A DNA stretch of 64,000 nucleotides, taken from contig WBZZ01006629.1 of the NCBI GenBank assembly GCA_019918135.1, positions 90,001 to 154,000 on the forward strand, written 5' to 3'. The DNA is from Paulinella micropora (lineage: Eukaryota > Cercozoa > Imbricatea > Euglyphida > Paulinellidae). Below the pieces are notes generated by a model. The model had not been told where the DNA came from. It made no database searches and saw nothing but the letters and a program-made list of their open reading frames with translations. Shown here in pieces: positions 10,781 to 20,183 of this stretch. A program made the position numbers and the translations under genes. How positions within the stretch are numbered: position 1 is the first letter of the stretch; the number at the start of each line of letters is the position of its first letter.

Positions 10781-11086
10781 TTCCTCCTCCTCTTCTTCCT
10801 CCTCTTCTTCCTCTTCTTCTTCCTCCTCTTCTTCCTCCTCTTCTTCCTCCTCTTCTTCCTCCTCTTCTTCCTCCTCTTCTTCCTCCTCTTCTTCCTCCCC
10901 TCCTCCTCATCCTCCTCCTCCTCCTCCTCCTCCTTCTTCTTCTTCTTCTTCTTCTTCTTCTTCTTCTTCTTCTCCTCCTCCTCCTCCTCCTCCTTCTCCT
11001 CCTCCTCCTCCTCCTTCTTCTTCTTCTTCTTCTTCTTCTTCTTCTTCTTCTTCTTCTTCTTCTTCTTCTTCTTCTTCGTTTTATTG
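10622..11086. repeat. About 465-bp (CTT)/(CCT) pyrimidine tract
   Basis: Nearly pure pyrimidine on the plus strand, made of CTCCTCTT, CTT and CCT units. It abuts the upstream end of the retrotransposon coding region. Poly-Ser, poly-Leu or Gly/Arg open frames over it are artefacts. Confidence 0.95.
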
Positions 11087-12062
11087 AGAGAACAATTTTT
11101 AGAATTAGACTCAGGGAACGTCCACGTGAAAAGTATAGCTAGTAAGTCATACTTTTATCTAAGGTGGAAACCTGGTTATTCTTATATTCCTCTTCTTATT
11201 TCTCTGTGTCTCTCTCTCTATCTCTCTCTCTTCTTATATTTCTGTTTCTATGGAGCCTAGCTGTTGAACATGGGTTCCAGTCTTCCATTAGACCTGCACT
11301 GCAGCTCATTAGAGCTCTCATTAGGGCCAGATCTCTTGAATATAGTTTGTCTTTACGCCTTTCTCTATTTTCTTCCATTAAACATTGCTTACAGTATTTT
11401 AAAAAAGGAAAAAGAAGAAGAATGAAAAGAAAAGAGAGCAGAGAAAAAGAAAAAAGAAAAAGAAAAATAAGAAAAAATAGAAAAGGAAAGTAAAAAGAGA
11501 AAAAGAAAAAAGAGAAAAAGAAAGGAAAGATGCGACAACACACATATTCAAAGGAAAAAGAAGAAAGTATTCAAGAAGAATAAAAAGAAAAGAGAGCAGA
11601 GAAAAAGAAAATAGAAAAAGAAAAAAACAGAAAAAATAGAAAAGGGCAGTAAAAAGAGAAAAAGAAAAAAGAGAAAAAGAAAGGAAAGATGCGACGACAT
11701 ACTTATTCAATTATTTCGTCTATCAGTTCAGTTCATCATGTACTATTTAATTTTCAAAGAATAACAAACGTTTTTCATGTGATTATCGGGTTTATATTTT
11801 CCTAACTTTTCTGTGCTGAATGCTTGGTGCGACAGTAGTACTGTCGTCGGTCACATCATTATGTTTTCCAATATTTCTCTCAATTTGGCACTGATGATCT
11901 AAAATTTCGAGTATTTTTTTCCATGCTTGTCGTACATGCCATATTCGACACTACACGTTTGAAAAGGTTGAGTGAATAGAACAAACTCAAACTTGTATTT
12001 GTTCATTACTGCTTTGTTTCCGAGGTCAAATTTCAGCCGAATTAGTGGCGAATTATTGCCAA
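11087..12062. repeat. AT-rich host DNA with a 159-bp A-rich tandem duplication
   Basis: An A-rich segment near 11,405-11,545 is repeated at about 11,565-11,705. The phrase GTAAAAAGAGAAAAAG begins at 11,490 and again at 11,649. The rest (11,087-11,400 and 11,710-12,062) shows no gene, RNA or recognisable repeat. This is the last host-like DNA before the GC-rich array. Confidence 0.75.
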
Positions 12063-12134
12063 CACATTGCCACTTTAGATGTCCAAAACTAGTCATGGCA
12101 CATTGCCACTTTAGATACCCAAAACTAGTCAGGT
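12063..12134. repeat. 36-bp direct repeat, two tandem copies, at the array junction
   Basis: CACATTGCCACTTTAGAT followed by a short variable dinucleotide and CCAAAACTAGTCA starts at 12,063 and again at 12,099. It lies some 20-90 bases left of the point where homology to the second unit copy begins. Confidence 0.85.
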
Positions 12135-12298
12135 GGCACCAGCCGTCGTTCTCGTTCCCCGCCCTTTCCCTCCCCTCCCTCGAGGGAAGGGGGGACGAGG
12201 CTCTGCCTCCGTAGGCCCCCCCTCCCGTCCTCCCTGGCCCAGCGGTCGGCCCGCGGGCGGGGCAGTGCGGCGAGGGTGTGAGTTGGTGCCGGCACGGC

Positions 12299-13880
12299 CT
12301 AGCGGGGGGAGGGCGCCGCCTGCCTGGCGAAGTCGGCCCCGGCACCCCCGGGCGCACGAGCCGCGCCCCCGTGCCCAGCCGCCCCCCGTGCTCCGTCCAC
12401 ACCAGGTAGCACAGCCACAGCCACGCCTCCGCCAGCAAATGGCACAGCCAGGCCCGGCGGGGCCCGCGGTCGTACACCGCCCACGTGCCCAGCACGGCCA
12501 CCACGCACGGCCGCGGCCGCCGCGACGCGGGCGTCGGCTCCGCGCAGGCGCTAGCCCCGGCCGGCGGCTCCGGCTGCCGGGCGGCCTGCGTGAGCTGCGG
12601 CGGCAGGAGCACGAGCCCCTGCGCCAGGAGGTCCAGCCCGCAGGCTAGCTTGACCTGGCTGGCTAGGACCGCCAGGTCCAGGTCCTCGCCCAGCCCGGCG
12701 GGATCGTACACGTCCTGGGCCGCCCCTCCGCCCTCCTGGTCCTCCAGCGCCCCCGCCCCGTTCAGCCCCGCCAGCTTGCGGGCGCCCGCCAGCCGCTGCC
12801 CCGGCGCAGCCAGCTTTTGGAACACGACGCTGTCCTTGATCTGCGCGGCCGGCTGCTCGCAGAAGATGGTCCGGAAGTGTAGCGCCAGGCAGCCTGGCAG
12901 GTCCCGGGCGCAGCTCACCTCCCGCACGGCCCGTAGTACCTGGTCCGTGCACGCTTCCCCGGGCCGCGGGCCCCCCCACAGCAGCGCGCGGCAGCTGGAA
13001 CGGGGCGGCCGCCCCGCGGGCAGGTCCCGGCCCCGCGCCGCGAGCCGGGCCCGCACCTCGTCCCAGGGGGGGGCCTGCGCCCTTCGCAGGAGCCCGTGCA
13101 GCAGCCCCACGTACAGCTGCCAATGGGTCAGGCTCTCCACGGCGGGCGACAGGTCTGCCAGGCCACGGCCCGCGTCGCTGCAGGTCGCCAGGCACGCGCA
13201 GGCAGCCCAGAAGGCACCCTCGAAGCCGGACCAGGCCCGCTGCTCTACCCACTCACCGAACCACGCGCGCAGGCCGTCGGCCTCGGCCCGGGTGCCCCGC
13301 CGCAGCCCCGTCAGGACCTCCACCAGCTGCCGCCTGGCGCGCAGCAGCTCGGCGGCCGGCAGCCCCGCGCCGCCGGCCGGCAGGTCCCCGGCCTGTGGCT
13401 CGCTGGTGCACGTCAGCAGGGACAGGCTGCCCTGCCACGCCCCTAGCTCCTCCAGGCGGCCTCTAGCTGCCGCGGCGCCCCGGCGGCCGGGGGCAGGCTG
13501 CCGAACGGGCGGCCGCCCCAGCGCTGCTCGTACAGCACGGCCGCGCTCAGCCCCCGGGCACACATCTGCCACAGGCCCACCGTTCGGACCGGGGGTACGT
13601 GGGCCGGGCTCGCCACCGCGCTCAGGCGCACCGGCGGGTTGCCCCAACGCGTAGTGGCCGGGGTAGTGGCGGGCCAGCGCTGCCCACAGCACACGCACGT
13701 CGGCCGGCCCCGGTGGTCGGGCCGCCCCGGCGGACGGCCCGCACACACAGGCGCGCAGGCGGAACTGGCGAGTGTCATCAGCGCGTCCAGTTCCGCCGGG
13801 GCCAACTCGGCCCCGGCCTCCGGGAGTTCCGCGAACGCCCACAGCCCGGCCCTTTCTGTGCGGGGGGGAACCCCCCCGGG
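12299..13880 (-). pseudogene. Gene A, copy 1: unrecognised virus-like protein, broken
   Basis: A minus-strand coding region of about 500 codons. Most of its product is Leu/Ala-rich and probably helical, with several Cys (for example FWAACACLATCSDAG and HFRTIFCEQPAAQIKDS). The C-terminal part contains RPCVVAVLGTWAVYDRG followed by a Trp-rich stretch. No family was recognised. It is divergent from gene B, with about 200 bases of G/C homopolymers between them. The N-terminus could not be fixed because no convincing ATG starts it. The reading frame is interrupted; in copy 2 a longer stretch is open. It could be a structural or tegument-type protein, but this is a guess. Confidence 0.5.
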
Positions 13881-14074
13881 GGGTACCCCCCCTGCCCCCC
13901 CGGGGGGGTACCCCCCCTGCCCCCCTTCCCTCCCCCGGGGAGGGGGAGAGACCGGCAGAGGAGAGTGAGGAGGGGAGGGGACCCCCCCGGGGGGCATCCC
14001 CCCCCCGGGTGGGGGTAGAGGGGCAGGGGGGGGTACCCCCCGGGGGGGTACCCCCCCTGGCTACAGTAACGAAG
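13860..14074. promoter_or_regulatory. Divergent A/B spacer with repeated GGGGGTACCCCC palindromes, copy 1
   Basis: About 215 bases made of C and G runs with four or more GGTACC-centred palindromes and the sequence CTCCCCCGGGG. It lies between the divergent starts of A (minus) and B (plus), so it is likely a shared promoter region (inference). Long minus-strand open frames over it are Gly/Pro-rich artefacts. Confidence 0.5.
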
Positions 14075-14944
14075 ATGACTTCCCCGAACCCCGCCCCGTC
14101 GGAGGACACCAACGAGCCGTACATGGAGAGTAAACAGGCGTCGTCTTCCTCTTCAGCGACCCCTTTCTACCTGAACAATCAGACCAACAGCGCCCGGCCC
14201 GATGCCCGCACCACCACTGGCGGCCCCAAGATCGGGTGGCTGAAGGAAGAGCTGCGCCGCGCCTACCGCGACAGGGGGGACCTGCTGGCGGGGCAGTACC
14301 TAGACTTTGTCGAGGGGCTCACACTGGTCGCGCCCGCCCGGTCGAGGCAGGCTACGCACGCCACCCTGGCTTCCAACTGGTGGTACCACCAGACACGCGA
14401 GCAGGCGCTCGGGCCAGGCAGGCCCCTGAGCTTGTGGGCGTTCTTTGCGTGCCAGCCGGGTGTCTACAGCTGTTGGGACGCGATGGATCCCGTGCTGCGC
14501 AACGCCGTGCGGCAGAGCGAACGGGATGTGCAAGATGCGCGCACCACCACGACCCCCCGGCTGCTGCGCTTCCCGCTACTGCTGTGGTTCGAGGAAGCCA
14601 AGAGCAGGTTCCAGGCACTGGTTTTGTACCGCCTGTACTGCACCTCGTCCGCGTTCGCGCTCACTGGCCAGCTGTACCGGCAGGTCACCGCTGAATTAGC
14701 CAGGCAGCGCCAGGTAGCGCTGGACTGGTTCGCGGAGTGCGTCCTGGCGACCGCCCGGGCGCCTGTCCCAGACACCACGACGGCCCCGGCCGAAGAGGCA
14801 ATCGTCTACGACGACGACCTCGACTTTTTCCCCGCGCCCGGCCAGAGGGTCTACGTCTGCCTGCGCGCCTTCTCCCGGCGGTACACGTACGCGCTGACGT
14901 TCGGCCCGTACCCGGCCGGCCCCACCCTGGCGACGCCGGCGTAG
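14075..14944 (+). CDS. Gene B, copy 1: unrecognised 289-aa protein
   Basis: Opens at an ATG (MTSPNPAPSEDTNEPY) and is intact at 289 codons, unchanged in copy 2. The first 45 residues are Ser/Thr/Pro-rich and probably disordered. The rest is a compact Trp- and Tyr-rich domain with blocks such as GQYLDFVEGLTLVAP, LASNWWYHQT and SLWAFFACQPGVYSCW. The acidic segment YDDDLDFFPAPGQ near residue 250 precedes a hydrophobic C-terminus. There is no signal peptide or membrane segment. It is the first of two plus-strand genes (B, C) and divergent from A. Preservation in both copies supports a real protein. Function unknown. Confidence 0.7.
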   Translation: MTSPNPAPSEDTNEPYMESKQASSSSSATPFYLNNQTNSARPDARTTTGGPKIGWLKEELRRAYRDRGDLLAGQYLDFVEGLTLVAPARSRQATHATLASNWWYHQTREQALGPGRPLSLWAFFACQPGVYSCWDAMDPVLRNAVRQSERDVQDARTTTTPRLLRFPLLLWFEEAKSRFQALVLYRLYCTSSAFALTGQLYRQVTAELARQRQVALDWFAECVLATARAPVPDTTTAPAEEAIVYDDDLDFFPAPGQRVYVCLRAFSRRYTYALTFGPYPAGPTLATPA

Positions 14945-15149
14945 CTGGCCTCCCCCCTCGGGCCGGCCGGGGAGGAAGGAGGGGGGGGCGCCGTTCGTTC
15001 CTCCCCCCCGCCCGCCATTCGTCCGGGCCCGCCCGGGGTGCGCCACGGGGCGCAGGAGAGGGGGAGGAGAGGAGGGAGTGGCGCCGGTCGGCGCCCGTCG
15101 GTGGCGTGTACCACCCTGCAAAACGCAGGGCGGCACCCCGACCTAGGAC
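14945..15149. other. B-C intergenic spacer, copy 1
   Basis: GC-rich non-coding stretch. A small hairpin CCCTGC-AAAAC-GCAGGG lies about 20 bases before the ATG of gene C. Also present in copy 2. Confidence 0.45.
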
Positions 15150-16001
15150 ATGGACGGCACGGGCTGGACGTACGACGGCGAGGGCGCGCTGGACTATGAC
15201 TGCGGGGAAGTGACTATCTCGTGCTTAGCACAGGCCAAGGCCGACCGGGACACGGGGGGCTTGCACCGGGGCCAGCTCTACCCCGGGGACCACAAGATTC
15301 AGCTGCGCCCCTGTGACCTGGCCATCGCCAAGGCCGACGACCTGCTGGACCTGGTAGGCGAGCTACCGCTCGTCACTAACTGCGCCACCCACTGGGAGAT
15401 CCACGAGCCGCTCCGGCTGCACCCGGGGAAGGCGGCCGAGGACAGGGAAAGACCCCTGGAGTGGCGGGTGCTGGGCGTCTGCGGGGAGGACAGCGAGCCG
15501 GGGGGGCGCCCGGGCAAGCCGCTGCGCTTGCAGGTGCTGGGGGGCACGGACCTGCACCTGCCCCAGCTGGGCTCTGCCCCGCAGACGCACTGGGCACACC
15601 GCAACATGTACCTGCACGCACACCTGCCCTCTCGCCAGCAGCTAGCCGACCGCAAGGACGCTCCCGGGGAGCCCTCGCGCGTGCTGGTTACGCCCGACTA
15701 CTTGGTATGCGTATGCTGAGGCAGGGATTCACATTGTTTTCTCATTGGCAGCTACGTTGCTAACCGCGAGGAGTGAGCCCAGCTGCAGGACTGGCGCCGG
15801 ACCGATCCGCACTGGCAGGGCCTGCGCGGTGACCCACCCGCTCAGCTCGCGGCGCGCGCGGCGGACCTCTTTAAACTGGTACAGGAGGCGGCCCGAGAGT
15901 ACTTGGAGCTGGCGGCCGAGCACGAGGCGCGCAACCAGTTCGTCGGTCGGTGCATCCGGGCGGCGCCCCTGGGCGAAAAGACTAGGGTCCTCCTGACCTA
16001 G
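15150..16001 (+). pseudogene. Gene C, copy 1: unrecognised ~280-aa protein, broken
   Basis: Starts at an ATG with MDGTGWTYDGEGALDYDCG. The product is mixed alpha/beta in appearance, with CGEVTISCLAQAKAD, a Cys/His-containing middle (VTNCATHWEIHEPLRL) and a helical C-terminal part (DLFKLVQEAAREYLELAAEHEARN). The size (about 280 residues) and lack of known motifs allow no family call. It follows B on the same strand and ends about 80 bases before a polyadenylation signal shared with gene D. Fossil: the reading frame is interrupted. Confidence 0.55.
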
Positions 16002-16082
16002 GGTAGTGCCGGTCGCGGCGGGACAGGGAAGGGCCGCCCCTTTCCCCCCGGAGTGGAGGTCGCGGCGTGTGGGTCAAGCAGT

Positions 16083-16103
16083 TTTATTCCTGGAGGCAAT
16101 AAA
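16083..16103. terminator. Bidirectional polyadenylation signals between C and D, copy 1
   Basis: AATAAA on the plus strand at 16,098-16,103 serves gene C. TTTATT at 16,083-16,088 is AATAAA on the minus strand for gene D. The two genes converge here with about 210 bases between stops. Conserved in copy 2. Confidence 0.75.
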
Positions 16104-16213
16104 CATAAATGTAATTATAGGGCCTTGAACCGGGCCCCCGAACTTTCGCGGGTGCTTTAGTAGTCGTGCCGGCTAGGGGCGTGGGAGTAAGAGTTGTACA
16201 CAGTCGCACAACG

Positions 16214-17308
16214 CTAGGCCGGCCAGCTGCGTGGGTAGCCGCGCCTCGGTCCGGAGACCACCCAGCACCTCAGCCGCCCCCGCAAACAGTCGTGGTAGGC
16301 TAGGTAGCTAGTCTCCCCCTGGGGGCCAAACAGGCTGGCGGAGTCTGCCGAGACCCTCTTTGCTCGGAACTCCGCCTGTAGAACAGCTTGGTCGGGGAAC
16401 GACGCCTTGCGTCCGCTGGCTACCTGGCTAACATACTGCCGGGCCAGCGGACTGAGCAGGTTGCGCCGGGCCTGGCTCACGTGCGGAGAACACAAAGGAA
16501 GCAAAGACAGCCGCCGCTCTCGCCACCGGCGCTCCCTCTCAGGGAAGCTCCCGTGGTCGGCCCGGTAGTTGTCCTCGGTGACGGTCAGGAGGGACATCCA
16601 CTCCGGCGGCTCCTCCAGGTATTGCACGAGCAGGACTCGGCGCCGGTCTGCGCGGGCCGGGGCGGCGGCCAGCACCCGGTAGTGACGTAGGGGCTGGGAC
16701 GGCGAGGAGGCCACGGGGCAGTACAGCGCACAGGCCAGTACGGCATTGGCTACTACCCCCACGTCGTCTGCCGGCTCTGCCTGCTGCAGGCAGTACTGCA
16801 GCAGGGACTGGAGCGCCCCCCCCTCCTCCTCAGCGGGCGGTGGCTTAGCGGTCCACGCTTCCGCCGACTGGCACGCCCGCCGGTAGGCCGCGTAGCGCGC
16901 CGGGTCATTGGCAAAGACAGTTCTGAACAGGCCCGGATGCAGGCCGCGGAAAACATCAGCGGAGCTGTCCTGGATCACGTAGCGCGCGTCCACGACTTCA
17001 GGGAGTTGTAGCTGGTAGGGATGAGGATAAGCGGCAGCGGATGCGTACAGCTCGCCCAGCTGCTGCTGCAGCTCCACCCGGTGTGCGTCGAGGTTGAGCA
17101 AGACATGGGGGGGAGCTCCGTTGGCCGGGGAGCGCAGCACGAGGTGCGCCACGTGCAGGGCCGGGTAGATGCCCCCCAGCGCGTACTGGCCCCCGAACTT
17201 AGTCACTGCCTCACGTACCAGGCCGCGCGCAGCGGCGGCTTGAGGGGGGCGAGGGCGACCCCGTGCGGGCGGCGGTGGCTCCGCGCCACTGTCGGTAGTA
17301 GTCGACAT
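16214..17308 (-). CDS. Gene D, copy 1: unrecognised ~360-aa protein
   Basis: The minus-strand ATG at 17,308 gives MSTTTDSGAEPPPPARGR. After a disordered Pro/Arg start comes a folded domain with FGGQYALGGIYPALHVAHLVL, LPEVVDARYVIQDSS, ALQSLLQYCLQQAE and a Trp/Arg-rich block PEWMSLLTVTEDNYRADHG. No family was recognised. It overlaps the end of gene E by about 100 bases and shares the convergent poly(A) region with C. Substitutions against copy 2 are clearly more frequent here than in B or K. Treat the C-terminus as uncertain. Confidence 0.55.
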   Translation of the reverse strand: MSTTTDSGAEPPPPARGRPRPPQAAAARGLVREAVTKFGGQYALGGIYPALHVAHLVLRSPANGAPPHVLLNLDAHRVELQQQLGELYASAAAYPHPYQLQLPEVVDARYVIQDSSADVFRGLHPGLFRTVFANDPARYAAYRRACQSAEAWTAKPPPAEEEGGALQSLLQYCLQQAEPADDVGVVANAVLACALYCPVASSPSQPLRHYRVLAAAPARADRRRVLLVQYLEEPPEWMSLLTVTEDNYRADHGSFPERERRWRERRLSLLPLCSPHVSQARRNLLSPLARQYVSQVASGRKASFPDQAVLQAEFRAKRVSADSASLFGPQGETSYLAYHDCLRGRLRCWVVSGPRRGYPRSWPA

Positions 17309-18400
17309 GAGGGCTGTTCCGCTGGCTCCGGCCGGGCTCCGCACCCTCCCCGCCCCCTCTCTCTCCTTCCTCGTCCTGCTCCTCTTCGTCGTCCTCTTCT
17401 TCGTCGTCCTCCCCGCTGTCAGTGGCCTTCTCCCGCTGCTCTGCTGCGGCTCGCTGCTCTGCTACACCCGGTCCCGCGCCGTGTGACCGTGGTAGGCTCA
17501 CTTGCAGCAGCGCCAGGAAGCTCTGCCCGGGCAGGAACGCCGACATCTCTCCCTCCGGCTTGGCTGCTTCTTCCGTGACCGCCGCCGCGAAATCCGCTGG
17601 CCCGTCGCGGAGGAGGGATAGTATGGTAGCGCTGCTGCACGCCATGGTCTGCTCCAGCGCCCAGGCCGTGATCAGTGCGCCCAGCTGCTTTGCGCTGTCC
17701 CGGGCCACCCCGTTCGTATCCCGTTCACTGGGCTTCATCTTTGCTAGCTCGTCGCCGATCTTGTTGTATTCCTCCACCCAAGCAAGCCCCAGGTCGCCTG
17801 CTGTATCATCTGTACTATCGGGTGCTGTAGGACGAAGGAACAGCCGGGCCACCGCCGCGTGTATGCGTAGACCCGGCGCTGTGTTTTCTGTAAGCTTCTC
17901 CTCTCTCCGCTCCGCTCGCCTGAGGTGACACGCGATCCACACTAGGTCATAATACAGGAGCGCCGAGGCTAGGGCGTCGGGGTGGATCTGACGGTAGGAA
18001 GCTATATCCGACCCTCTGCAGACAATCTTATCGTCGGCGTTGGCGTAATCGCTGGCCGAGGGCAGACCCCCCGCGCTCTTGAGCTCGGTGTCTCCCTCTT
18101 CGTCCCCCCCCGCCATCGCGTCCAGCGGGAGGCAGAGGCCTTCCCCTCTGCACTCGGTATCTAGCAGCTCCCAGCCCGGATCGGCCTCCTTTTGCGCCTC
18201 TTGGTATTTCACAACAGGCAGCTGTCCGCTGTCGGCGTGCCACAGGAGAAAATGGCTGTTGGCCAAGGCTAGCGAGTCTGGCAGTAGGTTGCTCATGAGC
18301 CACCTCTGGTCCAGCTTTCTCCAAGCACTCGTGTTGACTACCGCCAACGCGAACCTGCACCAGGCCTGTAGCCTGTACGCCCGGGGCGTTCCGCGCTACC
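17211..18400 (-). CDS. Gene E, copy 1: unrecognised protein with acidic C-terminus
   Basis: A minus-strand open region of about 380 codons. Its N-terminal part reads AWRKLDQRWLMSNLLPDS and continues into helical segments (DALASALLYYDLVWIACHLRR, LGLAWVEEYNKIGDELAK). Near the end it has a long Glu/Asp run (EDDEEEDDEEEQDEEG) followed by a basic Ser/Arg/Pro tail. Acidic runs like this are common in viral tegument and regulatory proteins. No clear ATG begins the frame, so the start is uncertain and its relation to F is unresolved. Copy 2 differs by many substitutions and small length changes. Confidence 0.5.
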
Positions 18401-18882
18401 AGAGAGCTTAATTTCTGCCACCTCTTGGCTAGTCATATCGGACTCGAGAATGGGGTACGGCATGGGCAGCATTTTCAGACCCGTTAGGAGCTCGAAGACT
18501 GGCTGTCCCGGGTATAATCGCTCACTGCAGTCTGGCCGCACGATGGCCCGCAGCAGAGCTAGCGTCAAGCGTAATACCACCTGCGCCAGTGGCTCTCGTC
18601 GGTGGCCGCGGCGAGCTGGGGTGCACCCACGTGCGTCGCACCCACGCGCGTCGCAGCGGTGGCCACGACGGGTTCGGATCCCGAGGCATTCGCCCTGCGC
18701 CGCGAGCCGCTTAGGGGCCGAGGCCTGGCTTCTGGGCGCGGGACGCCGGGGCTCGCTGACGACACCGATAGTTTCGCACTCGTGGTCAGGACACCCAGCG
18801 GCCAAGGCTGTTCGCACCCTGAACGCCTTGGGCCGCGCTCTGCGGGAAGGCTTGCTGGTTGGTGGCCATTGCTCGGGCCCAC
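18338..18882 (-). pseudogene. Gene F, copy 1: unrecognised small protein region
   Basis: Upstream of E on the minus strand. The best-conserved part reads LAQVVLRLTLALLRAIVR, then LTGLKMLPMPYPILESD and MTSQEVAEIKLSGS. The N-terminal half is Ala/Arg/Pro-rich with repeated RVGATHVGA-type wording. The frame appears interrupted and the start is not fixed. It may be a separate small gene or belong functionally with E. No family recognised. Confidence 0.4.
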
Positions 18883-18889
18883 GGCTAGG

Positions 18890-19150
18890 TGGAGCGCAGT
18901 GGCTTCTTTCTTTTACGGATTACCAGCGTGTGCCACCAAGGGGAAGGGGGTACCGACACAGACCGGCGGGGCGGAAGGAGGGAAGACTGGGCGAGGGAGG
19001 GGGAGAGAGGGCAGGGGCGGTGCGCAGCGAGGGGGGTTGCCTCGGGAGGGACGGGGAGAGGAAGGGGAGCGTGTCGCGTCGCGGTGTCCACCGCGTTCCC
19101 CCGATCATGCCCCCTTTCCCCACCCAGGCGGCGCCGCCCGCCCCCACCTG
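18890..19150. other. F-G spacer, copy 1
   Basis: Purine-rich, G-rich non-coding DNA between G and F on the minus strand. It probably holds the F promoter (inference). Present in copy 2 with small length differences. Confidence 0.4.
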
Positions 19151-19889
19151 GCCTATACGGGTGGCCCCGGCCCCAAGGCAAGGCGGACCAGCTCGCGCGC
19201 CGACAGCCAGCCCAGCAGGTGCTGGTGCAGCCAGCGGGGCAGGCTCTGTGCGAGGTCCCCTGCCTCCGGGCAGACGCTCCTCGCCCCCGCCTCCGGCCCG
19301 GCCGTCGCGGCCAAGCACAGCAGCAGGTAACCCCAGACCCACGCCGCCGAAGGGCACGGGCGCAGTTCTTGCAGCAACGCGGCGAAGCGCTGTAGGCCCG
19401 GCGACGGGCCCGGGGGCAGCCGCTCGTGCCACAGCGCCAGGACCAGACCCCAATCCCGCGCCCGCCAGAGCCTTTCGACGGACCAGGCGCGGTCGGCGCC
19501 GGGCAGCGACCGGGCGGCTGGCCCGGCCCGCCCACGCGGACGGCCGGGGCCGGCTGCAGGGGGGCCTGCGCCAGCCAGCGTGGGCCGCGCTGGTGCAGGC
19601 GTGAGCCCCCCTGGTGCAGGTCATCGGCGGACGCCTCCAGCCCGTGCGCGGGGGGGGCCTGCCCCGTGAGCGGGCACCAGCCCCCGTGGCGGCCGCACTG
19701 CTCCGGGGCGCAGAGATGTAGGCGGCCGGAAGCTGCGCACGCCGCCAGGGCCGACCCGGGCCGTAAGCGCAGCCAATGGCAACTCTGGTCACAGCGGTGG
19801 ACCACCACGTCCGCCGCGCCCGCCGTGACCGCCTGGCTGCGCCACGCCTCGCTGAGCTGCAGGTCTTCGTCGTGGGGATCCCAGTGCAT
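19150..19889 (-). pseudogene. Gene G, copy 1: Cys/His protein resembling the herpesvirus UL92 family
   Basis: Starts at the ATG at 19,889 (MHWDPHDEDLQLSEAWRS). Within the first 75 residues are C33, C37, H38, C51, H58, C60, C65, H68 and C72, ending in CPLTG. The HLC-x4-C-x6-C-x2-TG pattern resembles the zinc-type motif of UL92, a late-gene transcription factor of beta- and gammaherpesviruses (recalled from the family, not searched). The region is long enough for about 245 residues, close to UL92 proteins (about 200-225), and the far end looks helical (PSAAWVWGYLLLCLAAT). If correct it would act in the nucleus in viral late transcription. Divergent from H. The frame is interrupted. Chance similarity remains possible. 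Confidence 0.4.
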
Positions 19890-20183
19890 CCTAGGCAGGC
19901 TGGGCTGGGCAGGAAGAAGGGATGCGCAGAGGGGGGGCGTGGGGGTGCGTAGGTGGGGGAGCGCGGGAAGGGGGGGAGAAGAAACGGAGAAGGCCGAGCC
20001 CCCGCGCCCCTTTGTCTCTTCCCCCCCCCCCCCTCACTCTTTCCCTCTCCTCCCCCCCCCCCCCTAACGGACGGAGAGGAAAGGGGACTCTCGCCTGGCT
20101 CCCTTCCGGGGGAAGGCGCCCGGGCTTGTGTTTTGTACACAAACACACCGGAACTCGCAAGGCGAGCGTGGCCAATTCAGCAC
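19890..20183. promoter_or_regulatory. Divergent G/H spacer, copy 1
   Basis: About 290 bases with long G runs near G and long C runs near H (around 20,022-20,034 and 20,053-20,065). The 10-bp palindrome TTGTACACAA lies about 50 bases before the H start codon. Likely a shared promoter region. Confidence 0.45.

Noticed and set aside
10662-11260. Poly-Ser, poly-Leu and poly-Phe frames
   Set aside because: All three frames of one pyrimidine repeat; not coding.
12485-13654. 389-codon plus-strand frame opposite gene A
   Set aside because: Ser/Arg/Pro/Ala-rich antisense translation of GC-rich coding DNA. Gene A on the minus strand has the more protein-like composition.
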